Shown here piece after piece: positions 1 through 5,224 of a stretch of 8,744 bases of DNA. The position numbers and the translations under genes were made by a program. Below the pieces are notes generated by a model. It was given only the letters and a program-made list of their open reading frames with translations, made no database searches and was not told where the DNA came from. The stretch is taken from NCBI GenBank assembly GCA_050258575.1, contig JBLMYZ010000028.1:1-8744 (forward strand). Direction: 5' to 3'. Positions within the stretch are counted from its first letter, which is position 1. Every line of letters begins with the position of its first letter. The DNA comes from JAPUDS01 sp050258575. Its GTDB lineage: Bacteria > Patescibacteriota > Saccharimonadia > Saccharimonadales > Saccharimonadaceae.

Positions 1-2
1 GG

Positions 3-248
3 CGCTGTCACGTCTATTGGCGGCAGTGCGCGCTGCTCGGCATATACAGCTGCGTCCGCAACCATCTGCTCCAGCTCCGTTTTAAGCTCGTTGACAGCTT
101 TACCAAAATCACCGCGTTGAGCAGGGGGTAGTTTCGGAATCGCACCATACAACGACCGCAGCTCAGCGGCTTTGACAATATCTGCTTTCGTCTCAAGCGT
201 CGCAAAACGAGCTAAAAGCGTCTCGCGAACGGCTGTAATTTTTTCCAT
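3..248 (-). CDS. pheS: Phenylalanyl-tRNA synthetase alpha subunit, N-terminal part (cut by window edge)
   Basis: This is the first 82 codons of a protein that runs off the left edge. The visible part begins MEKITAVRETLLARF, continues through a charged helical segment with SLYGAIPKLPPAQRGDFGKAVNELK, and reaches LPPIDVTAP near the edge. This matches the N-terminal coiled-coil arm of bacterial PheS, where a K-LP-xx-R-xx-G-xx-N-xxK pattern precedes the (I/L)DVTLPG motif that leads into the catalytic domain. PheS pairs with PheT to charge tRNA-Phe in the cytoplasm. The ATG at 248 lies 7 nt after a TATAAT box with no Shine-Dalgarno sequence, so the mRNA is probably leaderless. The catalytic motifs lie outside the window, so the call rests on the arm alone; pheT would be expected further left. 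Confidence 0.8.
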   Translation of the reverse strand, partial: MEKITAVRETLLARFATLETKADIVKAAELRSLYGAIPKLPPAQRGDFGKAVNELKTELEQMVADAAVYAEQRALPPIDVTA

Positions 249-255
249 AGCAGTT

Positions 256-261
256 ATTATA
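256..261 (-). promoter_or_regulatory. -10 box of pheS (leaderless type)
   Basis: A perfect TATAAT on the minus strand sits 7 nt before the pheS ATG. The -35 position (about 17 bp upstream) falls inside the terminator hairpin and matches TTGACA poorly. The expected transcription start is at or beside the A of the ATG. Confidence 0.65.
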
Positions 262-266
262 CACCG

Positions 267-299
267 AAAAACTCCGCGCTGAAATGACGCGGAGTTTTT
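267..299. terminator. Bidirectional intrinsic terminator between the aquaporin gene and pheS
   Basis: A perfect 12-bp inverted repeat, AAAAACTCCGCG (267-278) and CGCGGAGTTTTT (288-299), surrounds a 9-nt loop. The G+C-rich core is flanked by A and T runs, so it can terminate in either direction. It lies just after the aquaporin stop codon, and so most likely ends that minus-strand transcript before pheS restarts from its own promoter. Confidence 0.85.
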
Positions 300-315
300 T
301 GCAGTCAATACATGT

Positions 316-1260
316 TTAGACTTCGCGGCGCTTGTATGACATGAGGACAAACAAGTTCGCGCCAAGTGTCGCACCCGCTAGTGTGCCTAGGAGTACCTCG
401 GCTGAAAAGCGAGTGGGTGCCGTTTTCTCAGCTGGCATATTGTAGCCCTGCATGCGCATTTGCATCTGCTGTTCAGTCATCTCTACAGACGCTAGTGCAA
501 CAGCCGGGTTGGCTAACACGCCATCGACCAACAGCACTCGCGGTGCTTTTGTCGTTGACTCGCCAGTGGCGGACGCGTTTTGCATATTGCTCTGGTAGGT
601 GTTCATCGCGCTTGTTTGCGGATAGCTCAGTAACACACCGCCAGCAACAAGAGCAATCGTCAACGCCATACCAGCACCAAGTGCTTTCGCACCGTTTGTC
701 AGATCAGACCGTGACGTCACGGCAGCCACGCCAAAGGCAAAAATAGCCGTCGTAACAAGCTCTATAGCCAAAATTGTCCAGTCGATAGCGAAAAACTGTG
801 AGAAATCAATACCGAACGACATACCGGATAGCAAAATAGTAAGTGTCAGCGCGAGCAAGGCACCAAACAACTGTGATCCGATATATACGAGCATAGTCGC
901 CCAGTTGATACGTCGAGCCGTCCAGAGGCCGAAGCTTATCGCTGGGTTAAAGTGCGCCTGAGACACAGCACCAACAGCTAGCACCATGACCATGACGACG
1001 AGACCGGCATACAGCACATTGAACGAGCTTGCAGCAAGCGCGACGACTGTTAAAACAAACGTCCCGAACAACTCTGCCAAAATCACACCCGGCAAGTTTT
1101 CTGGCAAGCGTTTTTTCTTTACTGATTTTTCAACAACTACTGCTTTCACGGTTGCTGGTTTTGTCGTTGCTTTTGCAGCGACAGTTTTCTTCTTCGTCGT
1201 CTTTTTGGCAGCGTTAGCGCGGCTTGAAGTCGACTTCTTGGTACTGGCTTTTGTAGCCAT
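316..1260 (-). CDS. Aquaporin / MIP-family channel with a lysine-rich N-terminal tail
   Basis: This 314-aa membrane channel has six predicted helices (about 57-79, 83-100, 120-144, 159-181, 192-212, 286-308) and both half-helix NPA motifs: HFNPA at residues 103-107 and ANPA at 250-253. Two NPA boxes in separate halves define the MIP family, which conducts water or small neutral solutes. Residues 1-51 form a hydrophilic tail rich in Lys, Ala and Thr (KKTTKKK at 19-25), like histone-H1-type tails; its role is unknown. Loop E is enlarged by about 35 residues (213-248), and the arginine that normally follows the second NPA is valine (NPAV). I chose the ATG at 1260 because AGGAGGG precedes it by 12 nt, and an upstream ATG at 1317 lies inside the promoter. 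Substrate cannot be assigned. Confidence 0.87.
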   Translation of the reverse strand: MATKASTKKSTSSRANAAKKTTKKKTVAAKATTKPATVKAVVVEKSVKKKRLPENLPGVILAELFGTFVLTVVALAASSFNVLYAGLVVMVMVLAVGAVSQAHFNPAISFGLWTARRINWATMLVYIGSQLFGALLALTLTILLSGMSFGIDFSQFFAIDWTILAIELVTTAIFAFGVAAVTSRSDLTNGAKALGAGMALTIALVAGGVLLSYPQTSAMNTYQSNMQNASATGESTTKAPRVLLVDGVLANPAVALASVEMTEQQMQMRMQGYNMPAEKTAPTRFSAEVLLGTLAGATLGANLFVLMSYKRREV

Positions 1261-1272
1261 AGTCGTTTCTAT

Positions 1273-1279
1273 CCCTCCT
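1273..1279 (-). promoter_or_regulatory. Shine-Dalgarno sequence deciding the aquaporin start
   Basis: AGGAGGG on the minus strand lies 12 nt before the ATG at 1260. The gap is a little longer than usual. It favours this start over the in-frame ATG at 1317, which has no such site. Confidence 0.7.
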
Positions 1280-1292
1280 GTGGTTAAAACGG

Positions 1293-1314
1293 TATAATAC
1301 TTGTTAGTATAGCA
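1293..1314. promoter_or_regulatory. Overlapping divergent promoters of the aquaporin and 73-aa genes
   Basis: On the minus strand an extended -10, TGCTATACT, occupies 1306-1314 and would start the aquaporin mRNA with a leader of about 40 nt. On the plus strand a perfect TATAAT at 1293-1298 would start the mRNA of the gene at 1342 about 37 nt before its ATG. Neither has a convincing -35 box. The two -10 elements are only 7 bp apart, so the two polymerases would compete for this site. Confidence 0.55.
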
Positions 1315-1341
1315 CATGTTAGTTTAACGAAAGGAAGTCAT

Positions 1342-1563
1342 ATGGGGATATTTCTGCGCCAAGACGAAAACCGCAGCGAACTGCAAAGTAAAATTATCGC
1401 GGACTTGCAGGAAAAATCTCGCACGACAGCACTGCAAGACACCGACCCGGAAACGTCGACGTATCTCGAGCATCAGCACGCAACGCGTCCAGCTGGCATA
1501 GTGATCGGGGTGTTGCTCGTTGTACTCGTTGCGGTTGTTGTCTACGCAGCGTCGCAACGTTAG
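1342..1563 (+). CDS. Small single-pass membrane protein, 73 aa, function unknown
   Basis: I do not recognise this protein. It has a hydrophilic, mixed-charge N-terminal region (residues 1-49, rich in Glu, Gln, Asp and Thr) followed by one strongly hydrophobic helix (about 51-69) and a three-residue SQR end. This layout suggests a C-tail-anchored protein with its soluble part in the cytoplasm, but topology is inferred. The start is supported by AAAGGA 6 nt before the ATG. The gene is divergent from the aquaporin gene, sharing a compact promoter region, and convergent with rmuC: only one base separates the two stop codons, with no terminator hairpin visible there. It is short, but the ribosome-binding site, promoter and clear hydrophobic segment make it a credible gene. 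Confidence 0.65.
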   Translation: MGIFLRQDENRSELQSKIIADLQEKSRTTALQDTDPETSTYLEHQHATRPAGIVIGVLLVVLVAVVVYAASQR

Positions 1564-1564
1564 T

Positions 1565-2644
1565 CTAGCCCACGAGCGGCTTGTCGAGCAGGGTCTGTTC
1601 GACCTGCGCATCGCCACCGGAAATCTTGACGATATCTTTGTCGATCTTGACAAACTCTTTGCTCGCGTTGTTGTAGTGATTGACTGTCGTTCCGAGCGAA
1701 CTACCTAGTTTTTTCATAAACTCGTCGTACTTGGCGAGGTGTTGGCCGAGCTTTCCAACGCGCAGCTGAATATCTTTGGCTTGTTCTTCTATTTGCAAAC
1801 TGCGCAAACCTTGCAGTACCGTCTGTAAATACGCCATAAAACTCGTCGGGCTCGTGATAATAACATGCTTGTCGCGAAACGCGTATTCTATAAGGTCGCG
1901 GCTGCTCCCGCCTTGCCCAACATTGTTGATCAGCAAATCATAATACAACGACTCGCTCGGGATAAACATGAACGCAAAATCCATCGTCTTTTCGCTCGGG
2001 CGAATATATTTGCTCGTCTCGTCGATTCGTCCTTTTAGGTCATTTTTGACAAGCGCCAGATACCGCGCTTTTTCTTCTTTTGTCTCGCTTGCCACCATGC
2101 GGTTATAGTTTTCTAGGCTAAACTTGCTGTCCACCGGCAACACCTGGCCTTTTTCCAGGAAAATAACCGCGTCAACCACCTCGCCATCTTTAAACTTATA
2201 TTGCATTTGATATTGTCCGACCGGCAGAACGTTTTCCAGCACACTTTCGAGGTAAAACTCACCGAACACGCCGCGTTGTTTTGGATTTTGCAACACGTTT
2301 TGCAGTGTTTTTAGTTCATCCGCCACGTCGACAACCCGCTTGTTGGTCTCGTCAAGTTTCGCCAGCCGCTGAGTCACGTCGGTGATGATTTTTGCACTCT
2401 CACTCAGTTGTTTTTGCAGGCTGGTTTGCATGAGTGTTTGAGATTTGTCGAGTTTGTCGCTCACTGTTTGCTGCAAGCCATCTTTAAGCGCCACCACACC
2501 GCGGTTCAGTTCTATTAGATCCTGTTTGAGCAGCTCCGTACTCGACTGCTGTTGCAACCCGTTTATCTTCGACACCAAAAAAATCGTCACCGCCACAAAC
2601 CCAGCAACAACTACGACTAGTAAAACAATCAAAAGCAGTTCCAT
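1565..2644 (-). CDS. rmuC: RmuC-family DNA recombination protein
   Basis: This 359-aa protein starts with a membrane anchor (residues 3-24), continues with a long coiled-coil region rich in Gln, Leu, Lys and Glu (about 27-115), and carries the RmuC core. Recognisable core motifs are LQNPKQRGVFGEFYLE (118-133), DAVIFLEKGQVLPVDSKF (158-175), MFIPSESLY (226-234) and HVIITSPTSF (260-269). RmuC proteins are thought to limit DNA inversions and rearrangements; the core is related to PD-(D/E)xK nuclease folds, and the exact reaction is not settled. The length is somewhat below the roughly 400-475 aa of well-known homologues. The ATG at 2644 lies 6 nt after TATACT with no Shine-Dalgarno sequence, so it probably has its own leaderless transcript. 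Confidence 0.93.
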   Translation of the reverse strand: MELLLIVLLVVVVAGFVAVTIFLVSKINGLQQQSSTELLKQDLIELNRGVVALKDGLQQTVSDKLDKSQTLMQTSLQKQLSESAKIITDVTQRLAKLDETNKRVVDVADELKTLQNVLQNPKQRGVFGEFYLESVLENVLPVGQYQMQYKFKDGEVVDAVIFLEKGQVLPVDSKFSLENYNRMVASETKEEKARYLALVKNDLKGRIDETSKYIRPSEKTMDFAFMFIPSESLYYDLLINNVGQGGSSRDLIEYAFRDKHVIITSPTSFMAYLQTVLQGLRSLQIEEQAKDIQLRVGKLGQHLAKYDEFMKKLGSSLGTTVNHYNNASKEFVKIDKDIVKISGGDAQVEQTLLDKPLVG

Positions 2645-2650
2645 ACTTCA

Positions 2651-2656
2651 AGTATA
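2651..2656 (-). promoter_or_regulatory. -10 box of rmuC (leaderless type)
   Basis: TATACT on the minus strand ends 6 nt before the rmuC ATG. This spacing would put the transcription start on the start codon itself. No clear -35 box is seen upstream. Confidence 0.6.
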
Positions 2657-2687
2657 CAAGACTTGCAGCCAAAATCTGCCCAAACGT

Positions 2688-3182
2688 CTATAGTCCGACG
2701 ACAATCCGCGCCACAACCACGACCACGATAACCGCTACTAGCGAGATAATAAATCGTTCATGTGCTGCCAACCATGAAAAGGCGGCGTATGCTAGGCCGA
2801 AAACCACACCTTGCCAAAGCAGCCCAGCCCACCAAGTCATCGACAAAAACCATGAACCGACACCCCAGAGCGCAACTGCAACAGCGATCACAACCAAAAG
2901 CGGCCGATAAATATTTGCCTGTGTCAACATGAAAACGCTCGCTAGCAGGACTATCACCATACCAGCAACCCAGGCGATCGTCCCGCCGTTTGAGCACACT
3001 GAAAATGTATCGGTCGAGCGGCAAAATAGGTTTTCGACGACTACTGAGCGGAAGAAGAGGGTTAGCAACCAGCCGACCACGCCAACAATTGCGCCTATAA
3101 CAAACGCTTTCAGGGCCGACGCTTGTCCGAGGACACCGTTTGTGGTGGTTGTGGTGGTAGTAGTAGTTGTCGTGCTGTCCAT
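2688..3182 (-). CDS. Multipass membrane protein with an N-terminal poly-threonine tract, function unknown
   Basis: I do not recognise this 164-aa protein. It begins MDS followed by eleven consecutive threonines, then has five predicted hydrophobic helices (about 24-44, 67-87, 92-112, 116-138, 143-163). Two cysteines (C54 and C63) lie in the loop after helix 1; if that loop is outside the membrane they could form a disulfide. The gene starts 18 nt after the PAP2 gene ends and is probably in the same transcript as gpmA, sod and PAP2. No Shine-Dalgarno sequence precedes the ATG. Instead the start codon is the end of a perfect palindrome (3180-3198), so translation may depend on coupling or on how that hairpin opens. 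The downstream rmuC gene follows after 43 bp. Confidence 0.75.
   Translation of the reverse strand: MDSTTTTTTTTTTTNGVLGQASALKAFVIGAIVGVVGWLLTLFFRSVVVENLFCRSTDTFSVCSNGGTIAWVAGMVIVLLASVFMLTQANIYRPLLVVIAVAVALWGVGSWFLSMTWWAGLLWQGVVFGLAYAAFSWLAAHERFIISLVAVIVVVVVARIVVGL
3141..3173 (-). repeat. ACN triplet repeat encoding eleven threonines
   Basis: Eleven threonine codons in a row at the start of the membrane protein gene. All four ACN codons are used (short ACT and ACC runs mixed with ACA and ACG), so this is an impure triplet repeat. Confidence 0.9.
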
Positions 3183-3198
3183 ACTAGCGTCTAGTATG
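3180..3198. repeat. Perfect palindrome containing a start codon
   Basis: CATACTAG (3180-3187), a 3-bp spacer and CTAGTATG (3191-3198) form an 8-bp perfect inverted repeat. The last three bases on the minus strand are the ATG of the poly-Thr membrane protein. It could be an operator or an RNA hairpin that hides the start codon. Confidence 0.8.
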
Positions 3199-3200
3199 AG

Positions 3201-3695
3201 TTATTTGCGTTTTTTTGTCAATTGTTTTATGCCATATAAATGCTTATATTTATAGACCCACACTAGCCCAATGAGTCCAGCCAGCGCACCACCGATGATA
3301 TCTAGCGGCGTATGCACTAGCGCCGCCACCCGTGCTAGCGCCATGAGCAGTATCAACCCCGCTAACACGAGAGCGGTTTTTTTATATGGCGTCAGCGCGT
3401 ACACCACACCGACAACAACAACCGCTAGCAGCACGTGATCGGACGGAAACCCCGGGTTGTCAATATAAGCCGCTCCAGCCGCGACACCTTGTTCCACGAA
3501 CGGCCGAACCGCCTCAGGCTGCCAAAAACCCATGAGTTTACCGGCCAGCAACGACGTTAACCCTGCCATAACAACATACGGTAACACCACCGAGACCAGT
3601 GGCTTTTCACGTACCAGCCAGAGAACCGCCATGACAAACGACGCCGCTACAACAACGACGAGCCCGCCGTCAGCGAAGAGTTGCACGAGATTCAT
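3201..3695 (-). CDS. PAP2-family membrane phosphatase (undecaprenyl-pyrophosphatase-like)
   Basis: This 164-aa integral membrane protein has about five helices and the PAP2 phosphatase motifs. RP is at residues 64-65 (a lysine at 53 precedes it, but the spacing is longer than the usual KX6RP), FPSDH is at 83-87, and R122-X5-H128-X3-D132 occurs within ARVAALVHTPLDIIGG. The histidines and the aspartate are the expected catalytic set. PSDH in place of PSGH is typical of the BcrC-like branch, which recycles undecaprenyl pyrophosphate for cell-wall synthesis; that substrate is inferred. I chose the ATG at 3695, which overlaps the end of the sod gene by 26 nt and has GGCGGAG just upstream. A TTG at 3722 would add nine residues but is less convincing. 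The overlap implies translational coupling to sod. Confidence 0.85.
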   Translation of the reverse strand: MNLVQLFADGGLVVVVAASFVMAVLWLVREKPLVSVVLPYVVMAGLTSLLAGKLMGFWQPEAVRPFVEQGVAAGAAYIDNPGFPSDHVLLAVVVVGVVYALTPYKKTALVLAGLILLMALARVAALVHTPLDIIGGALAGLIGLVWVYKYKHLYGIKQLTKKRK

Positions 3696-4284
3696 ATCGC
3701 TCCGCCGTTTTTTTCCAGTCAACTACTTCCCACCAGGCCTTGACATAATCAGCGCGGTTCGATGTGTAGTCCAGATAGTAGGCATGCTCCCAAACATCAA
3801 GCCCAAGTATCGGTGCGTCTTGGCCCGACATGAGGGGATTGTCCTGGTTCGCTGTGGTTATCACACTCATATCTGGCATTAGCCATGCCCAACCGCTCCC
3901 AAACACCCCTAAAGCTTTCGCCGAAAACTCGTCAACGAAGCCCTGAAATGATCCGTATTTCGCTTCTAAGGCCTCTCGGAGCTCGCCAGACGGGTTTTGA
4001 CCGCTATTTGGCGAAAGACACTGCCAAAAAAGCGTGTGGTTATAGTGGCCGCCACCGTGGTTGCGCACTGCCGTTCGGACCGCCTCTGGGGCCTTATCTA
4101 GCTGTGTCAGCAGCTCTTCGAGTGATTTTTCTTGCAACTCCCGCGCTTGGTCGATCGCCGCATTGAGCTTGTCAACATACGTTTGGTGATGTTTGGTGTA
4201 GTGCAGCTCCATGATCCGCGCTGAGATATACGTCCCAAACGCCCCATAGTCGTACTCTAGCTTTGGTAGTTCAAATTTCGCCAT
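3670..4284 (-). CDS. sodA: Superoxide dismutase, Mn/Fe family (probably Mn type)
   Basis: This 204-aa cytoplasmic enzyme converts superoxide to hydrogen peroxide and oxygen. All four metal ligands of the Fe/Mn family are in place: H28 (MELHYTKHH), H83 (GGGHYNHTLFW), D163 and H167 (DVWEHAYY). GGHxNH and the glutamine Q147 in ANQDNP are features of the Mn branch, so manganese is more likely than iron, though cambialistic use cannot be excluded. Length is normal for the family. The ATG at 4284 has a strong AAAGGAGG three bases upstream. The gene follows gpmA by 22 bp without a visible promoter or terminator, so the two are probably co-transcribed, and it overlaps the PAP2 gene downstream. A dismutase in a presumed host-associated, fermentative bacterium would protect against oxygen exposure. 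Confidence 0.95.
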   Translation of the reverse strand: MAKFELPKLEYDYGAFGTYISARIMELHYTKHHQTYVDKLNAAIDQARELQEKSLEELLTQLDKAPEAVRTAVRNHGGGHYNHTLFWQCLSPNSGQNPSGELREALEAKYGSFQGFVDEFSAKALGVFGSGWAWLMPDMSVITTANQDNPLMSGQDAPILGLDVWEHAYYLDYTSNRADYVKAWWEVVDWKKTAERYESRATLR

Positions 4285-4287
4285 ACC

Positions 4288-4295
4288 CCTCCTTT
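4288..4295 (-). promoter_or_regulatory. Strong Shine-Dalgarno sequence of sod
   Basis: AAAGGAGG on the minus strand ends three bases before the ATG at 4284. It is the best ribosome-binding site in the window and contrasts with the leaderless starts of neighbouring genes. Confidence 0.85.
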
Positions 4296-4306
4296 ATTTA
4301 TCTACC

Positions 4307-4972
4307 CTAGGCATGCGTTTGTTCTATCTGCGCCTGGCGCTCCTCTTTGTGTACCGGCAAGTCGTTACCGGCCTCAAACTCATACACGAGTACTCGTCCA
4401 AATTTCATCTCGACGTCAGCAATCGCCTCGTCGCTCACGTTTTCAAGGTACTTGATCAGCGCGCGGATACTATTGCCATGCGCAACCAGCAGAATCGTCT
4501 CGCCATTTTGCAGCTTCGGCAGTATCTCCGCCATAAAATACGGCACGACGCGTTCATACACTTGTTTCAAGTTTTCACCCTGAGGAATCTCATTATCCCA
4601 ACCGCGGCGAATCACGTTGAACTCATCTTCGCCAACTTCCTCTTTAACCTCCCACTTGTCCTTGCCGGTATAGACGCCATAATCCCGCTCATTCAACTCG
4701 CGCGCTGCAGTTTTCGGCAACTCATTCATCGACGACCGCTCCATCCCCTGTATGATTCCCTGCAGCGTCTCCTCGGTCCGTTTCAGCGACGACACATATA
4801 TCTCATCGTAATCAAAATCGCCAATAATCTTGCCTATCTCTTTGGCGTCATTAAACCCTTTTTCAGTCAGTCCAACATCTGTCCAACCCGTCCACTTGCC
4901 GAGAACGTTCCACTCGCTTTCGCCATGCCTTGTTACAACTAATGTTCCAGTAGTTTTATGTGATTCATTCAT
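4307..4972 (-). CDS. gpmA: 2,3-bisphosphoglycerate-dependent phosphoglycerate mutase
   Basis: This 221-aa glycolytic enzyme interconverts 3- and 2-phosphoglycerate in the cytoplasm. The phospho-accepting H16 is in the RHGESEWN motif (15-22). Other family motifs are WTGWTDVGLTEKG (27-39), the ELNERDYG acid segment with E95, GWDNEIPQGENL (124-135) and the second catalytic histidine H165 in AHGNSIRAL. The chosen ATG at 4972 lies 7 nt after TATACT; the longer reading from 5038 would begin upstream of the promoter and adds no family sequence. It heads a cluster with sod, PAP2 and the poly-Thr membrane protein, and is divergent from enolase, the next enzyme in glycolysis. Length is slightly shorter than the usual 230-250 aa. 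Confidence 0.95.
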   Translation of the reverse strand: MNESHKTTGTLVVTRHGESEWNVLGKWTGWTDVGLTEKGFNDAKEIGKIIGDFDYDEIYVSSLKRTEETLQGIIQGMERSSMNELPKTAARELNERDYGVYTGKDKWEVKEEVGEDEFNVIRRGWDNEIPQGENLKQVYERVVPYFMAEILPKLQNGETILLVAHGNSIRALIKYLENVSDEAIADVEMKFGRVLVYEFEAGNDLPVHKEERQAQIEQTHA

Positions 4973-4979
4973 ACCACCC

Positions 4980-4985
4980 AGTATA
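4980..4985 (-). promoter_or_regulatory. -10 box of gpmA (leaderless type)
   Basis: TATACT on the minus strand ends 7 nt before the gpmA ATG at 4972. No Shine-Dalgarno sequence fits in that interval, and the -35 region is weak. Confidence 0.65.
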
Positions 4986-5062
4986 CACCGTCTCCCAATA
5001 GCAAATAACAATAGCAAAGCCCTCTCACCACACTCCACGCAAACTACTCACTACTGCTACTC

Positions 5063-5123
5063 AAGGTCCGTCCTTATAGCATGAGAAAACACGAATTTGC
5101 TATAAGGTCCGTCCTCATAGCAT
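5063..5123. repeat. Two near-identical 20-bp direct repeats in the gpmA-eno intergenic region
   Basis: AAGGTCCGTCCTTATAGCAT at 5063-5082 recurs with one change (T to C) at 5104-5123, 41 bp from start to start. The second copy is part of a larger imperfect palindrome, GCTATAAGG / CCTCATAGC (5099-5121). TGCTATAAG, which resembles an extended -10, occurs on both strands here. The pair could be operator sites for a regulator of gpmA, eno or both. Confidence 0.8.
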
Positions 5124-5189
5124 AAAGGGTGTCGCAGCTCAGTTTTTCTATACGAGTCATATCGCCTCCCTACCCGCGCCCTTCGGGCA

Positions 5190-5224
5190 ACATCTACTCC
5201 AGCAATTCCTGCTATAGTAGATGT
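5190..5224 (+). promoter_or_regulatory. eno promoter (extended -10) inside a palindrome ending at the start codon
   Basis: A perfect 9-bp inverted repeat, ACATCTACT (5190-5198) and AGTAGATGT (5216-5224), encloses an inner AGCA/TGCT pair (5201-5204, 5210-5213). The extended -10 TGCTATAGT (5210-5218) lies in the right arm, 6 nt before the eno ATG. The arrangement suggests a repressor operator overlapping the promoter. Confidence 0.7.

Noticed and set aside
4313..4942. A 209-aa open frame on the plus strand opposite gpmA
   Set aside because: It is a shadow of the phosphoglycerate mutase gene, whose motifs are unambiguous on the minus strand.
4973..5038. A 22-residue N-terminal extension of phosphoglycerate mutase
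   Set aside because: The extended frame includes the -10 box and is not part of the family; the ATG at 4972 gives the normal N-terminus.
5175..5190. GCCC-TTC-GGGC hairpin upstream of eno as a terminator
   Set aside because: The stem is only 4 bp and no T run follows; probably incidental.
5129..5224. A 32-residue N-terminal extension of enolase
   Set aside because: It crosses the promoter and palindrome, has no family match, and enolases begin at the MTYTITSITA position.
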